Assembly: GCA_029863625.1 (NCBI GenBank)
Contig: JAOTUY010000007.1
Coordinates: 1 to 64,000 of the forward strand
DNA length: 64,000 bases
Reading direction: 5' to 3'
Source: Acidimicrobiia bacterium
GTDB lineage: Bacteria; Actinomycetota; Acidimicrobiia; Spongiisociales; UBA4744
The translations under genes and the position numbers were made by a program. The notes under the pieces were generated by a model, which was not told the origin of the DNA, did no database searches, and saw only the letters and a program-made list of their open reading frames with translations. This document shows, piece after piece, positions 42,375 through 50,786 of the stretch (within the stretch, counting starts at the first letter, position 1; every line of letters begins with the position of its first letter).

Positions 42375-44057
42375 TTATCCTCCCCCAGCCTTTAGCCAGG
42401 CGCGCTTCCAATCGAAGGGGGCATAGGTGGCGAGGGAGACTATCTCACCGACCCCGGGACCCCACACGACCGGTGGATTCACCTCCATGATGGGCAACCC
42501 GGCCACCTCATCGATGAGCGCTTGTTGCACCTCGAGCAAAGCCGCGTCGCGCTCGGGACCGAACGCCATCCGCTCGGTGGCGACGAAAGCGGCGTCGATG
42601 TTCTCGTCGCAGAATCGTGAGATGTTCAGCCCCCACGGGGGATCGACCTGGAAGCAGACGAAGTTGGTGGATATGAAATCCTGCGCATCCGGGTAGTCGG
42701 CACTCCAGTACGTAGACGAGATGTCGTAGTCGACGTCGCCCAGGGCGCCAAAGAACTCGGTGGACTGCATCCCCTGCAAATCAACGGTGAAACCGACTGC
42801 CTCCAGATCTTGTTTGAGGGCCGTTGAATTTGAGGACGCGTACGGATCGGTAACGTCATAGATGACTCTGACGGGTGTGCCGTCATAACCGGCAGAGGCG
42901 ATGTACTCGCGAGCCTTGTCTGCGTCAAAGGGGTAGATCCGGGTTCCATCAGGATCTGACTGCACCGAGGTGGAGGACATGAGCTGATTCCAGGGCACCG
43001 CCATCTCCCCAAATTGTGCCACGAAGTCCCTGGTGGCCGCATGGGCCACCGCCAAACGAAGATCCTTGTTCTCGAACATACCCCAGTTGTTCAATGCCAG
43101 GTAGAAGATCCGCGGGCCAACGGTGGGCTGGATCGTTATGTTCGGGTTCCCGCGGAGTTGTCGGATCGCCGGTGGGGTCAGATTGAACTGCTCAAACGAC
43201 GCGTCGGCTTCGCCCGTCTCCAGCCGCAGCACCTGAGTGTTCTCGTCAACACCGAGATCGATGTGCAAGGCATCGACATACGGAAGGTCGGGATCGACGT
43301 AGCCAGGGTTGCGGACCACTGTGATGTCCTTTCCCTTGTTCCACTCCTGGACGAAGAAAGGTCCCGCGCCCACGGGACGGTCGGCGAAGCCCTCACCCCG
43401 CTCTTCGACGGCCTCCCTGGGCAGCGGCCAGCTGGTCGCGATCGTCAACCCGAACACGAAAGTGGTGGTCGGCTCGGAGAGGGTGATACGCAAGGTTTGG
43501 TCGTCTACTACCTCGATACCTTCGACTGAGTCGATCTCCCCATTGGCAAACGCCGGGGCACCTTGGATTGGAAACAGGTAGCCGCCTCCCCAGGACGGTG
43601 CCGGGAGAGTATTCGGATCAAGTGCACGGAGTAGCCCGTACGCCACATCATCAGCAGTGACTTGGCGAGGCTCGAAGTCCGGCCCGGCGAACATGGCGCC
43701 TTCGCGAAGCTTGAACGTGTATACCAGTCCGTCGGCCGAGACCTGGGGCATTCCATCCGCCAGCCTTGCCTCGAGTTCACCGGCGTTGTTGAACTGATAC
43801 AAACCTTCGAACAAGGCGCCGGCTACGAGGTTGTAGTCGATGCTGGAAACAGCCTGGCTGTTGTCGAGGGTGGCAAGGTCATTGAGAGCCAGGAGTTCGA
43901 GAATCCCCCCGCGTACCGGTCCTGTGGCTCCTGAGTTGGCTGGCGCAAGGGTGGTTTCCACGCCTCCATCATCGTTTCCACACGCTGTGGCGATAAGGAC
44001 GAGCGCCACACATACGACAACTAGCCTGGAGGTTCCCCAACGCCGTAAAACGCGCAT
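42375..44057 (-). CDS. Family 5 extracellular solute-binding lipoprotein
   Basis: This binding protein of an oligopeptide/dipeptide/nucleoside-type ABC transporter has about 560 residues. It has a signal peptide with lipobox LIATAC (Cys26 counted from the ATG at 44057), then SBP_bac_5 landmarks: VYTFKLREGAMF, ADDVAYGLLRALD, FVQEWNKGKDITVVRNPGYV and the C-terminal DYDISSTYWSADYPDAQDFI. The ATG at 44057 is preceded by AGGAGG. Family members bind peptides, nickel, opines or nucleosides; linkage to a nucleoside phosphorylase homologue and a ribokinase suggests a nucleoside-like ligand (inference). Confidence 0.9.
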   Translation of the reverse strand: MRVLRRWGTSRLVVVCVALVLIATACGNDDGGVETTLAPANSGATGPVRGGILELLALNDLATLDNSQAVSSIDYNLVAGALFEGLYQFNNAGELEARLADGMPQVSADGLVYTFKLREGAMFAGPDFEPRQVTADDVAYGLLRALDPNTLPAPSWGGGYLFPIQGAPAFANGEIDSVEGIEVVDDQTLRITLSEPTTTFVFGLTIATSWPLPREAVEERGEGFADRPVGAGPFFVQEWNKGKDITVVRNPGYVDPDLPYVDALHIDLGVDENTQVLRLETGEADASFEQFNLTPPAIRQLRGNPNITIQPTVGPRIFYLALNNWGMFENKDLRLAVAHAATRDFVAQFGEMAVPWNQLMSSTSVQSDPDGTRIYPFDADKAREYIASAGYDGTPVRVIYDVTDPYASSNSTALKQDLEAVGFTVDLQGMQSTEFFGALGDVDYDISSTYWSADYPDAQDFISTNFVCFQVDPPWGLNISRFCDENIDAAFVATERMAFGPERDAALLEVQQALIDEVAGLPIMEVNPPVVWGPGVGEIVSLATYAPFDWKRAWLKAGGG

Positions 44058-44101
44058 AACGCCTCCTAGAGATACGACCAAGACTATAACGAGGTGGACT
44101 T

Positions 44102-44920
44102 GTGACCAGCAGAGAGACCGCAGATAGGGCCGCTGCGATCATCCAGAGTAGGACTCTCGTTCGTCCGGAAATTGGTGTGATTCTCGCAACTGGATTCGCC
44201 CCTTGCGCCGATGTGGTGGAGGACGCTGTGACGGTCCCATTCGCGGATCTCCCAGGATTCCGTCCGAGCAGAATCCCATCTCACGTAAACGAAGTAGCCG
44301 TCGGTACCGTCGTGGGTCGCGGGGTAGCCGTGATGAAGGCCAAGATCCTCCCCTGCGACGGCGCCACCTGGGAGGAGTCGGGGATATCTGCACGGACCTT
44401 GGCTCGCCTGGGCTGTCGGGTCCTGCTCTACATTGCCAACAGCGGGTCGATGCGTGCCGACCTTCTGCCTGGCTCCTTCATGGCGCTAACAGACCACGTG
44501 AATTTCTCGGGAATCAATCCGCTCGCACAGGAACGCGAGGGAGGAGGGTGGCGGACGCCCTTTCTTTCCATGTCTGATCTCTACGACGCCGCCCTGACTG
44601 ATGCCGTGCGCGAAGCTGTTGGAGCAGCGGGTCTATCACTCCCGACGGGAGTCGCCGGCTACTGGATGGGTCCGAGCTTCGAGACCCCTGCCGAGATCCG
44701 GCTGGCCCAACTGGCCGGATGCTCCGTATCCTCGAACTCGTTCCTACCGGAGGTGATGGCAGCGCACCATGCGGGGATGCGCGTCGTCGCTTTAACGTTC
44801 ATTTCGACGATGTCCGCCGGCATCGAGTCGCCCCTGGTCCTCAGCCGCATCCTGGAAGTCACGCGCGACGCTGACGACGCATGCCGCACGGTCCTCCGAG
44901 CGGCGATTTCGGTCTCCTGA
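44102..44920 (+). CDS. Divergent purine nucleoside phosphorylase homologue
   Basis: This 272-residue protein of the PNP/MTAP trimeric family splits nucleosides with phosphate in known members. The fold landmarks are recognisable: GPSFETPAEIRLAQL, LPEVMAAHHAGMRVVALT and a LPGSFMALTDHVNFSGINPL segment. Several usual active-site positions differ: the phosphate-loop Ser region reads ILATGFAP instead of GSGLG, the Arg of the H-x-G-R-L motif is absent (SHVNEVAVG), AAG is NSG, and the Asn that selects 6-oxopurines lies in a STMSAG context. Substrate may be unusual. The start is a GTG at 44102, divergent from the transporter operon by 44 bases. Confidence 0.78.
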   Translation: MTSRETADRAAAIIQSRTLVRPEIGVILATGFAPCADVVEDAVTVPFADLPGFRPSRIPSHVNEVAVGTVVGRGVAVMKAKILPCDGATWEESGISARTLARLGCRVLLYIANSGSMRADLLPGSFMALTDHVNFSGINPLAQEREGGGWRTPFLSMSDLYDAALTDAVREAVGAAGLSLPTGVAGYWMGPSFETPAEIRLAQLAGCSVSSNSFLPEVMAAHHAGMRVVALTFISTMSAGIESPLVLSRILEVTRDADDACRTVLRAAISVS

Positions 44921-45169
44921 ACCTTTTCAGCCGACTCGGGACCTGGATCAGGTCTTTGTTGAGCGAAAAGGAGCCGGGTCTCCGTTGAGAGGTTGCCGCC
45001 TCGACAGCAATTCACGTTCCATCCGGTCCTGGGTCAAGCCGGCGACTCCGGTCGGCTGGCCGGCCGGGTTTCCCCGGCTATCGAGGGAGGCGGGGCGATT
45101 CTCCGGGAGTGATCTCGGACTCCATCAACGAACTCTTGCTCTTCCTCAGAAACATGCTCAATTCGGACC

Positions 45170-47059
45170 TCAACATGTGGAATGGCCGCAGGAGTGGCAT
45201 TTGCCGCATGCTTCCGCGAACTCGAAAGACGCCTGACCGCACACCGGGCAGACCTCCAGTAGGCTCTGCCCGCGGTTCGGCGGCCGTGCCTCCCGGTCCT
45301 CTCCCGCCCAGGGTGCTGATCCCTCCGTTGTCCCGAGGTCGGTACCGGATGGTCTTCCCCGGTTGAGGACCTGCCAGGTCTTTGATCCGTCCCTGTATAC
45401 GGTGATCCCCTTACAGCCCAGCTTCCATGCGAGCAGGTAGACCCTTCGAACGTCTCGAGGAGTGGCGTCCCGCGGCAGGTTGATGGTCTTGGAGACAGCA
45501 TTGTCAACATGCTTTTGGAAGGCCGCCTGGTGGCGCACGTGCCATTCGGGATCGACATCGTGGGCAGTAGGAAATCGGCGCTGTAGCTCGTCTGGCACCA
45601 AGGCGAGGCCTCGCACCCCTCCCTGCGCGGCGATTGCCTCGGCTAGGTCCGGTGACCAGATTCCCTCGGCTTCGGCCAGCCGTCTGAAGTCGGGGTTTAC
45701 GTCCAGCAGGATCTTTCCGTCCAGAACCTTTCGGTGGAACACCACCGCGAACAGCGGCTCGATGCCAGAGGAGCATGCGGCGAGGATGGAGATGGTTCCG
45801 GTTGGGGCGACGGTGCTTCGCGTAGCGTTGCGCATCGGGCGGTTCCAGCCCTTCGGTCCGTATACCGAGTTTTCCCAGTTGGGAAAGGTGCCGCGCTCGC
45901 GGGCGAGTTGCTGAGAGGCCGCATCGGCGCGAACTTGAACGAAACCCATCACCTCTTCCGCCAGAGCCACCGCCTCCTGCGAGTCGTAGGCGAGGCCGAC
46001 TTGGACCAGGAGATCGGCCCAGCCCATCACTCCTAACCCTATCTTTCGATTCCCCTCCCTATGGAGACGCTCGATTTCGGGGATCGGATAACGAGTCCTC
46101 TCGACTGCGTCGTCGAGGAAGCGGACAGCCAGGTCCACTACCTCCCCGAGGCGCTCGAGGTCGGCTGTACCCCCGGCGGCGAAGTGGCCGAGGTTGATCG
46201 ACCCCAACACACACGCCTCGTAGGGGAGCAAGGGCTGCTCGCCGCACGGGTTGGTTGCTTCGATCCAGCCCAAGGCGGGCGTGGGATTGGTGCGGGCCTC
46301 GTTGATTCGGTCGAGGAACACGATCCCGGGATCGCCGGTCGCCCAGGCCGCTTCGATCATTCGGTCGAATACCTCGCCGGCTGATAGCGAACCGGCCGGG
46401 TCACCGGTTCGGGGGTTGACGAGATCGTACATTTCCCCCACCGCCGCCTTCTCCATCCAGCTTTCCGTCACCCCAACCGACATATTGAAGTTGGTGATTC
46501 CCCCACTCCGCTTGGCATCGATGAACTCGAGCACGTCCGGGTGAGTGACGTCGAGGATGCCCATGTTGGCGCCCCGTCTGAAGGAGCCTTGCTTGATGTG
46601 TTCGGTCGCCGCGTCGTACACCTCCAGGAACGACAGGGGTCCCGACGACACGCCCATCGTCGTTTTCACGATATCTCCACGCGGACGGAGGCGCGAGAAA
46701 GAGAAGCCGGTTCCGCCGCCAGATTGGTGGATCTTTGCGGCCAGCTTCAGGGTGTCGAAGATCGAGTCGAGTGAGTCATCCACTGGAAGCACGAAGCAGG
46801 CGGCCAGCTGACCGAGCTCTCGCCCGGCGTTCATCAATGTCGGGGAGTTGGGTAGGAAATCCAGGTCGACCATCGCCCGGTAGAACTGCTCCGCCCAACG
46901 TTCGGTGTCGCCGCCCCAGCCGGCTTCGGCCGCAGCCAGATGGGTTGCCACACGGCGAAACATGTCCTCCGGGGTCTCGACGGGCCGGCCCTCCTCGTCG
47001 CGCAGCAGATAGCGAGATTCGAGCACGGTTCGGGCGTTGGGGGTGAGGGCAGTCGTCAT
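45170..47059 (-). CDS. nrdJ: Adenosylcobalamin-dependent (class II) ribonucleotide reductase
   Basis: It reduces ribonucleotides to deoxyribonucleotides using a thiyl radical generated by adenosylcobalamin. The 629 residues include LPNSPTLMNAG, the active-site Cys in AACFVLPV, the NPCGEQPLLPYEAC core (Asn, Cys, Glu of the radical chemistry), STVAPTGTISILAACSSGIE, and a C-terminal Cys-rich tail (CPVCG, CGKCHSCGHSTC) that serves for re-reduction. There is no visible ATP cone, so it is a compact form. I looked for a cobalamin riboswitch in the 139 bases upstream and did not see a B12 box. Confidence 0.94.
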   Translation of the reverse strand: MTTALTPNARTVLESRYLLRDEEGRPVETPEDMFRRVATHLAAAEAGWGGDTERWAEQFYRAMVDLDFLPNSPTLMNAGRELGQLAACFVLPVDDSLDSIFDTLKLAAKIHQSGGGTGFSFSRLRPRGDIVKTTMGVSSGPLSFLEVYDAATEHIKQGSFRRGANMGILDVTHPDVLEFIDAKRSGGITNFNMSVGVTESWMEKAAVGEMYDLVNPRTGDPAGSLSAGEVFDRMIEAAWATGDPGIVFLDRINEARTNPTPALGWIEATNPCGEQPLLPYEACVLGSINLGHFAAGGTADLERLGEVVDLAVRFLDDAVERTRYPIPEIERLHREGNRKIGLGVMGWADLLVQVGLAYDSQEAVALAEEVMGFVQVRADAASQQLARERGTFPNWENSVYGPKGWNRPMRNATRSTVAPTGTISILAACSSGIEPLFAVVFHRKVLDGKILLDVNPDFRRLAEAEGIWSPDLAEAIAAQGGVRGLALVPDELQRRFPTAHDVDPEWHVRHQAAFQKHVDNAVSKTINLPRDATPRDVRRVYLLAWKLGCKGITVYRDGSKTWQVLNRGRPSGTDLGTTEGSAPWAGEDREARPPNRGQSLLEVCPVCGQASFEFAEACGKCHSCGHSTC

Positions 47060-47198
47060 CTACGTGATGCTACGCATGGACGGAACTCGAGCGGCGGTGT
47101 CGCCCATGGTTGGCGGGACGGGCCGGCGGTCGTAGAAGAGGGTAGGAATCGAGCTGCCGTTCCCGGCCGATTGGCCTCGGCGGGGTGGGTGTTGCGCC

Positions 47199-47765
47199 CT
47201 AGGGACACCGCGTCTGCGACTCCACGATGTCCACGAATTCGGCCCAGCTGGCTACGTCGTGCGTGCCCTCGATCGGCTCGTTCCATGGGCGAACAAACCG
47301 ACAAATGAGACTGTCCGGGCGTTTCTCGAGATAGCGCGTCAGTTGCCCCGGGGAGTCATCGAGGTAGACGTCGCAGGACACTTTCCACTTCTCTGAGAGG
47401 ATGTGGACTTCGCGGCTGGGAAGCCGGTGGTCGGCAATCCAGGCGAATGTGTCGTGTACGGCCCAGTCCGGTTTCAGGGTGAGGATCACGATCTCGTGGC
47501 CGCGTATGGCGAGCTCGTGAAGAGCTTCAGTGGCACCGTCGTAGGTCTCGAGGTGCCGGAACACGCTTCCGCCCCCATGGTCGCTGGCCCACTTCCAGAA
47601 TTCGTCGCTGTTCCGGAAGTGGGTGAGCGTGTGCAAACCGTCCCAGGTTTGTACGGAGGCGGGAGTGAGGTCGGCCTCGAACTCCTGGTTGTAGCGGCTG
47701 ATCCAGCCGGCCACGAAGTCGGCGACCACCCCATCGAGATCGATACCGAGGCGGAGAGAGGTCAT
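47199..47765 (-). CDS. 5'(3')-deoxyribonucleotidase-like HAD protein
   Basis: This 188-residue HAD-superfamily phosphatase of the NT5C type has the nucleophile motif GIDLDGVVADF at residues 7-17, motif II in VILTLKPD, the Lys near SEKWKV and the acidic motif YLDDSPGQL. Such enzymes dephosphorylate (deoxy)nucleoside monophosphates and help balance dNTP pools, which fits a location beside ribonucleotide reductase. The start is an ATG at 47765, placed at the edge of a repeat-rich gap. Confidence 0.85.
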   Translation of the reverse strand: MTSLRLGIDLDGVVADFVAGWISRYNQEFEADLTPASVQTWDGLHTLTHFRNSDEFWKWASDHGGGSVFRHLETYDGATEALHELAIRGHEIVILTLKPDWAVHDTFAWIADHRLPSREVHILSEKWKVSCDVYLDDSPGQLTRYLEKRPDSLICRFVRPWNEPIEGTHDVASWAEFVDIVESQTRCP

Positions 47766-47774
47766 AGTCGGATA

Positions 47775-48000
47775 CTACGTATCCGACGTACCTTGTATTT
47801 CGTACTTCGTACCGCTACCAAGATTGTTAGAGGTGGAGGGGCGAGAGTGGCTATGTCGCTGACGGACGGGTAGCGGTCATGGGGGGATTCTACGTATCCG
47901 ACGTACCTCGTATTTCGTAAGTCGTACCTCGTATAACCCACGAGTCCGTTCCATACGAAGTACAAAGTACAAAGTACGTTTGAAGGCGAGCGAAGCTCGC
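47775..48000 (+). repeat. Three heptad tracts and a GCGAGC-GAA-GCTCGC hairpin
   Basis: The 237-base gap contains two related tracts with the shared prefix CTACGTATCCGACGTACC (47775 and 47890), followed by 7-base units such as GTATTTC and GTACTTC. A third tract at 47957-47977 has GAAGTAC and two AAAGTAC units, and a perfect 6-bp hairpin stands at 47986-48000. The third tract is nearly identical to 56602-56622. Confidence 0.8.
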
Positions 48001-48002
48001 TT

Positions 48003-49607
48003 TCACACCGTTTGCACCATCGCCACCATCTCAGGAATCCGCTTCCGTAGCACCCGGGCGCCGATCCACAGCCCGATCGAATAGATGATGGCACCGTAGG
48101 CGAGGGACGCCACTGATACGACGACCGGGTTGAGGTTTCGACCGAACTCGACGACCAGCACGTAAGCGGCAGCCGGGGGAGTCATCAGGAGCCCGATGAC
48201 GAAGAAAGAAGCCATCTGGGCGGTGATAGCCAGGCAACCCTGTTCGGTCGCCTGGGCGAAGAGGTCGGTACCCATGTCGGGCAGGCGGAGTGGTGCCAGG
48301 ACGGACACGATGTTCCCTATGGCGAGCTGACAGCCGATGGCGGTGAGGGCCAGCGGCGGCACCATCGGCAACGTCTCCCACCCGCCGCTCACCCAGGCGA
48401 GGATGATCGACAACGTGAGTGTCTCCGCGAACAGCGCAGTTCCGGCGGCGAGGTTCTTCCCAGTGAGAAGCGTTCGGGGTGCTACCGGCAGAGCGAAAAG
48501 GAAAGACGCCGCATTGCGTTCCCATCCAAACTGATTGAGGGCTACCGGAAGGCCGATGAAAATCACTACCATCGGCCCGATCAGCGGCAACCACCCGGCG
48601 CGTTGGATGTCGCTCAATTGGGTTGTCCCGATCAACAGGGTGGCGACGATCACTCCCAGGAAGATGACGGCTCCGGTCCATACCATGCGCAGCCGCGGGT
48701 CCCGCACATAGAAGAGAAGTTCCTTCCGGGCGACAATCAACGTCGTGGACCAGCCGGGCCGGTCGGCGAGGGTTGGGCGTACTCGTTTGTTGCTGCGCAG
48801 GGGGCTCGACTCCGGGGTGGTTACCAGACGGAGCAGCAACCGGTTCCAAACCGAGATGATTGCCAGGAGCCAACCCGCGGATACGGCCAGTGCCAGAAAG
48901 GCCTGTCCCCATGATCCGGCGGCTGCGGCTACCACTGCCTGTTGGGCAGCTACCGGAGGTAGTGCCCACCACCAGGAAGAGAGCGAGTAGACGTCAACGG
49001 CTCCTGCCAGTCCGTATTCGCCAATCGCTGTGGCGATGGTCTGCTGGAGCGCGAATCCCAGCAAGCCAAGAGAGGAGACAATAACGACTGCTAGATCACG
49101 ACCACGCCGGCTGCGGAGAACCAGAGATACCAATGCCGTGAAAGTCTGGCCTCCGACTATCAGATGAAGCAGAATCAGAGCGCCGGCGAGGAGTGCCATC
49201 AAGGCGGTGAGCGGACCTGAGAACACACCGACGTTGGTCGCCAGCACAAGGACGGGGACCACGATCGTCGGAGTCACCAGCCCCGCGGCGGTCAACCCGG
49301 CCATCAGCTGGCTACGGCTCATGGGAGCGAGCGAAAACCGCGCCGGATCGAGAGTCTCGTCGAGCGGAAAAAGCAGGACCGGGAGGGTGGTCCAGGTCAG
49401 CCAGGCCAATAACATCACCCATAGTGTGAAATCGCCCGCAGCTTTGGCGGGCATCTCGCCCGCGGTTTTTCCATAGCGGGCGGCCAGCCAAAACCCGATC
49501 GCAGCCACTCCGATCGTGACTATGGGAAGACCAAAGGCGCGCTGGCGGTCGGCTCGCACGCCGTTGACCAGTAACCGCCATTTCAGCCAGACGAGGCGCC
49601 CAACCAT
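48003..49607 (-). CDS. ABC-2 type exporter membrane subunit
   Basis: This 534-residue membrane protein has about 12 hydrophobic segments in two halves, separated by a polar region that includes ADRPGWSTTLIVARKELLFY, the typical cytoplasmic entry of an ABC-2 permease half. It is partnered by the ATPase gene, whose end overlaps its start by 25 bases. The substrate is unknown; similar pairs export lipids, peptides or antibiotics. The C-terminal end abuts a repeat-rich gap. Confidence 0.8.
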   Translation of the reverse strand: MVGRLVWLKWRLLVNGVRADRQRAFGLPIVTIGVAAIGFWLAARYGKTAGEMPAKAAGDFTLWVMLLAWLTWTTLPVLLFPLDETLDPARFSLAPMSRSQLMAGLTAAGLVTPTIVVPVLVLATNVGVFSGPLTALMALLAGALILLHLIVGGQTFTALVSLVLRSRRGRDLAVVIVSSLGLLGFALQQTIATAIGEYGLAGAVDVYSLSSWWWALPPVAAQQAVVAAAAGSWGQAFLALAVSAGWLLAIISVWNRLLLRLVTTPESSPLRSNKRVRPTLADRPGWSTTLIVARKELLFYVRDPRLRMVWTGAVIFLGVIVATLLIGTTQLSDIQRAGWLPLIGPMVVIFIGLPVALNQFGWERNAASFLFALPVAPRTLLTGKNLAAGTALFAETLTLSIILAWVSGGWETLPMVPPLALTAIGCQLAIGNIVSVLAPLRLPDMGTDLFAQATEQGCLAITAQMASFFVIGLLMTPPAAAYVLVVEFGRNLNPVVVSVASLAYGAIIYSIGLWIGARVLRKRIPEMVAMVQTV

Positions 49608-50365
49608 TCCAATCCCTCGCCCATGTCGCCGGCTCCGACCACTTCCAGGAAGGCATCCTCGACCGACGCCACTCCGTACTGTTGTCGCAATTCAGCGGGT
49701 GTCGCTTCCACTACCAGTTTGCCGTGCACCATGATGCCAATCCGGGTACACAAACGTTCGACCAGGTCCATGACGTGTGAGGAGAAAACTATCGTTGCCC
49801 CCCGGGCGGTGTACTGCTGGAGTAAACCGCGGATCAATCGAGCGCTCACAGCGTCGACCCCCTCGAATGGTTCGTCGAGGAACAGGACCGGCGGCGCGTG
49901 GATGACGGCAGCAGCTAACGCCAGTTTCTTGCGCATGCCTCGCGAGTAGTCGGCAACCAGGTCGGATGCGGCGTCCTCCAGATCGAGGAGTTTCAGCAAC
50001 TCGCGACGTCGTTGCACAGCGGCTTCTCTGGGAAGGCGGTGGATCGCCGAAGTGAAGTCGAGCAGTTCGGCGCCGGTCAGCCGCTCATACAGGTTGAATT
50101 CCTCGGGAAGTACACCGATCTTGCGCTTTACTTCGAGCGGTTGCCGCCAGGTGTTGAGTGAGTTGATGCCGGCGGTGCCTGCCGTGGGACGCAACAAGCC
50201 AACGATCATCTTGATCGTGGTTGTCTTACCGGCACCGTTTGGTCCGAGCAGTCCGTAAAACTCGCCGCGACCGATTGACAGGTCAACCCCGTCAACGGCC
50301 ACCTTGGTGCCAAACCGGCGAACGAGCCCCTTGGCCCAAACGGACGGGTGAGAGTTATCAGTCAT
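49583..50365 (-). CDS. ABC exporter ATPase (CcmA/DrrA type)
   Basis: This 260-residue ATPase has Walker A GLLGPNGAGKTTTIKM near residue 38, the signature DYSRGMRKKLALAAAV (SRGM in place of LSGGQ, common in CcmA-type exporters), and Walker B PPVLFLDEPFEGVD. It drives the ABC-2 protein encoded just downstream. The ATG start at 50365 lies inside a 7-base-period repeat (CAGTT/CAGTC units), so the repeat supplies the first codons. Confidence 0.9.
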   Translation of the reverse strand: MTDNSHPSVWAKGLVRRFGTKVAVDGVDLSIGRGEFYGLLGPNGAGKTTTIKMIVGLLRPTAGTAGINSLNTWRQPLEVKRKIGVLPEEFNLYERLTGAELLDFTSAIHRLPREAAVQRRRELLKLLDLEDAASDLVADYSRGMRKKLALAAAVIHAPPVLFLDEPFEGVDAVSARLIRGLLQQYTARGATIVFSSHVMDLVERLCTRIGIMVHGKLVVEATPAELRQQYGVASVEDAFLEVVGAGDMGEGLEWLGASSG

Positions 50366-50384
50366 CAGTTCTCAGTTCTCAGTC
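50357..50384 (+). repeat. Heptad tract overlapping the ABC ATPase start codon
   Basis: Four units, ATCAGTC, ATCAGTT, CTCAGTT and CTCAGTC, run without interruption. On the minus strand they include the ATG and second and third codons of the exporter ATPase. Expansion or contraction by a unit would change the leader length but also shift the N-terminus. Confidence 0.7.
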
Positions 50385-50548
50385 ATTTGTCAATCCGTCG
50401 TCGGTTCGCGGCCAGAGATACTGGCATCCTGGCAGGACGAATCCCCATTGTGGGTCATCGGCGGTTTAGTGGGGGAACTGAGTAGTTCTTGGTTCTTCGT
50501 TCCTGGTTCCTCGTGCGTCTCCCCCCTTAGACGCAGGCGGAGCCGGCT

Positions 50549-50585
<37 letters not shown>

Positions 50586-50650
50586 CCGAGGCAAAGCGGA
50601 GGAGGGGCGGGGCCGGTTCCCAACAACGTAGGTCTTCCCGCCGAAGAATT

Positions 50651-50735
50651 GCCCCCTCCGACCTCGCTCCGCTCGGCCACCTCCCCCGTCTCACGCCGAG
50701 GACGCGAAGAACCGAAAACGAGAAACGAGAACTCA
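50651..50735 (+). repeat. C-rich element plus purine-rich heptad tract (forward copy)
   Basis: The arms GCCCCCTCCGACCTCG (50651-50666) and CTCGGCCACCTCCCCC (50672-50687), then TCACGCCGAG, are followed at once by 7-base units AGAACCG, AAAACGA, GAAACGA, GAACTCA. This matches the composite at 35925-36045 in order and strand. Confidence 0.7.
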
Positions 50736-50786
50736 AGACAGTGGCGCTCTGCGCCGCTGTCGGGTCCCCCCGCTACCATCGCCGGC

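Noticed and set aside
47060..47198. Cobalamin riboswitch before nrdJ
   Set aside because: No B12-box-like sequence or the expected conserved core was found on the minus strand of the gap.
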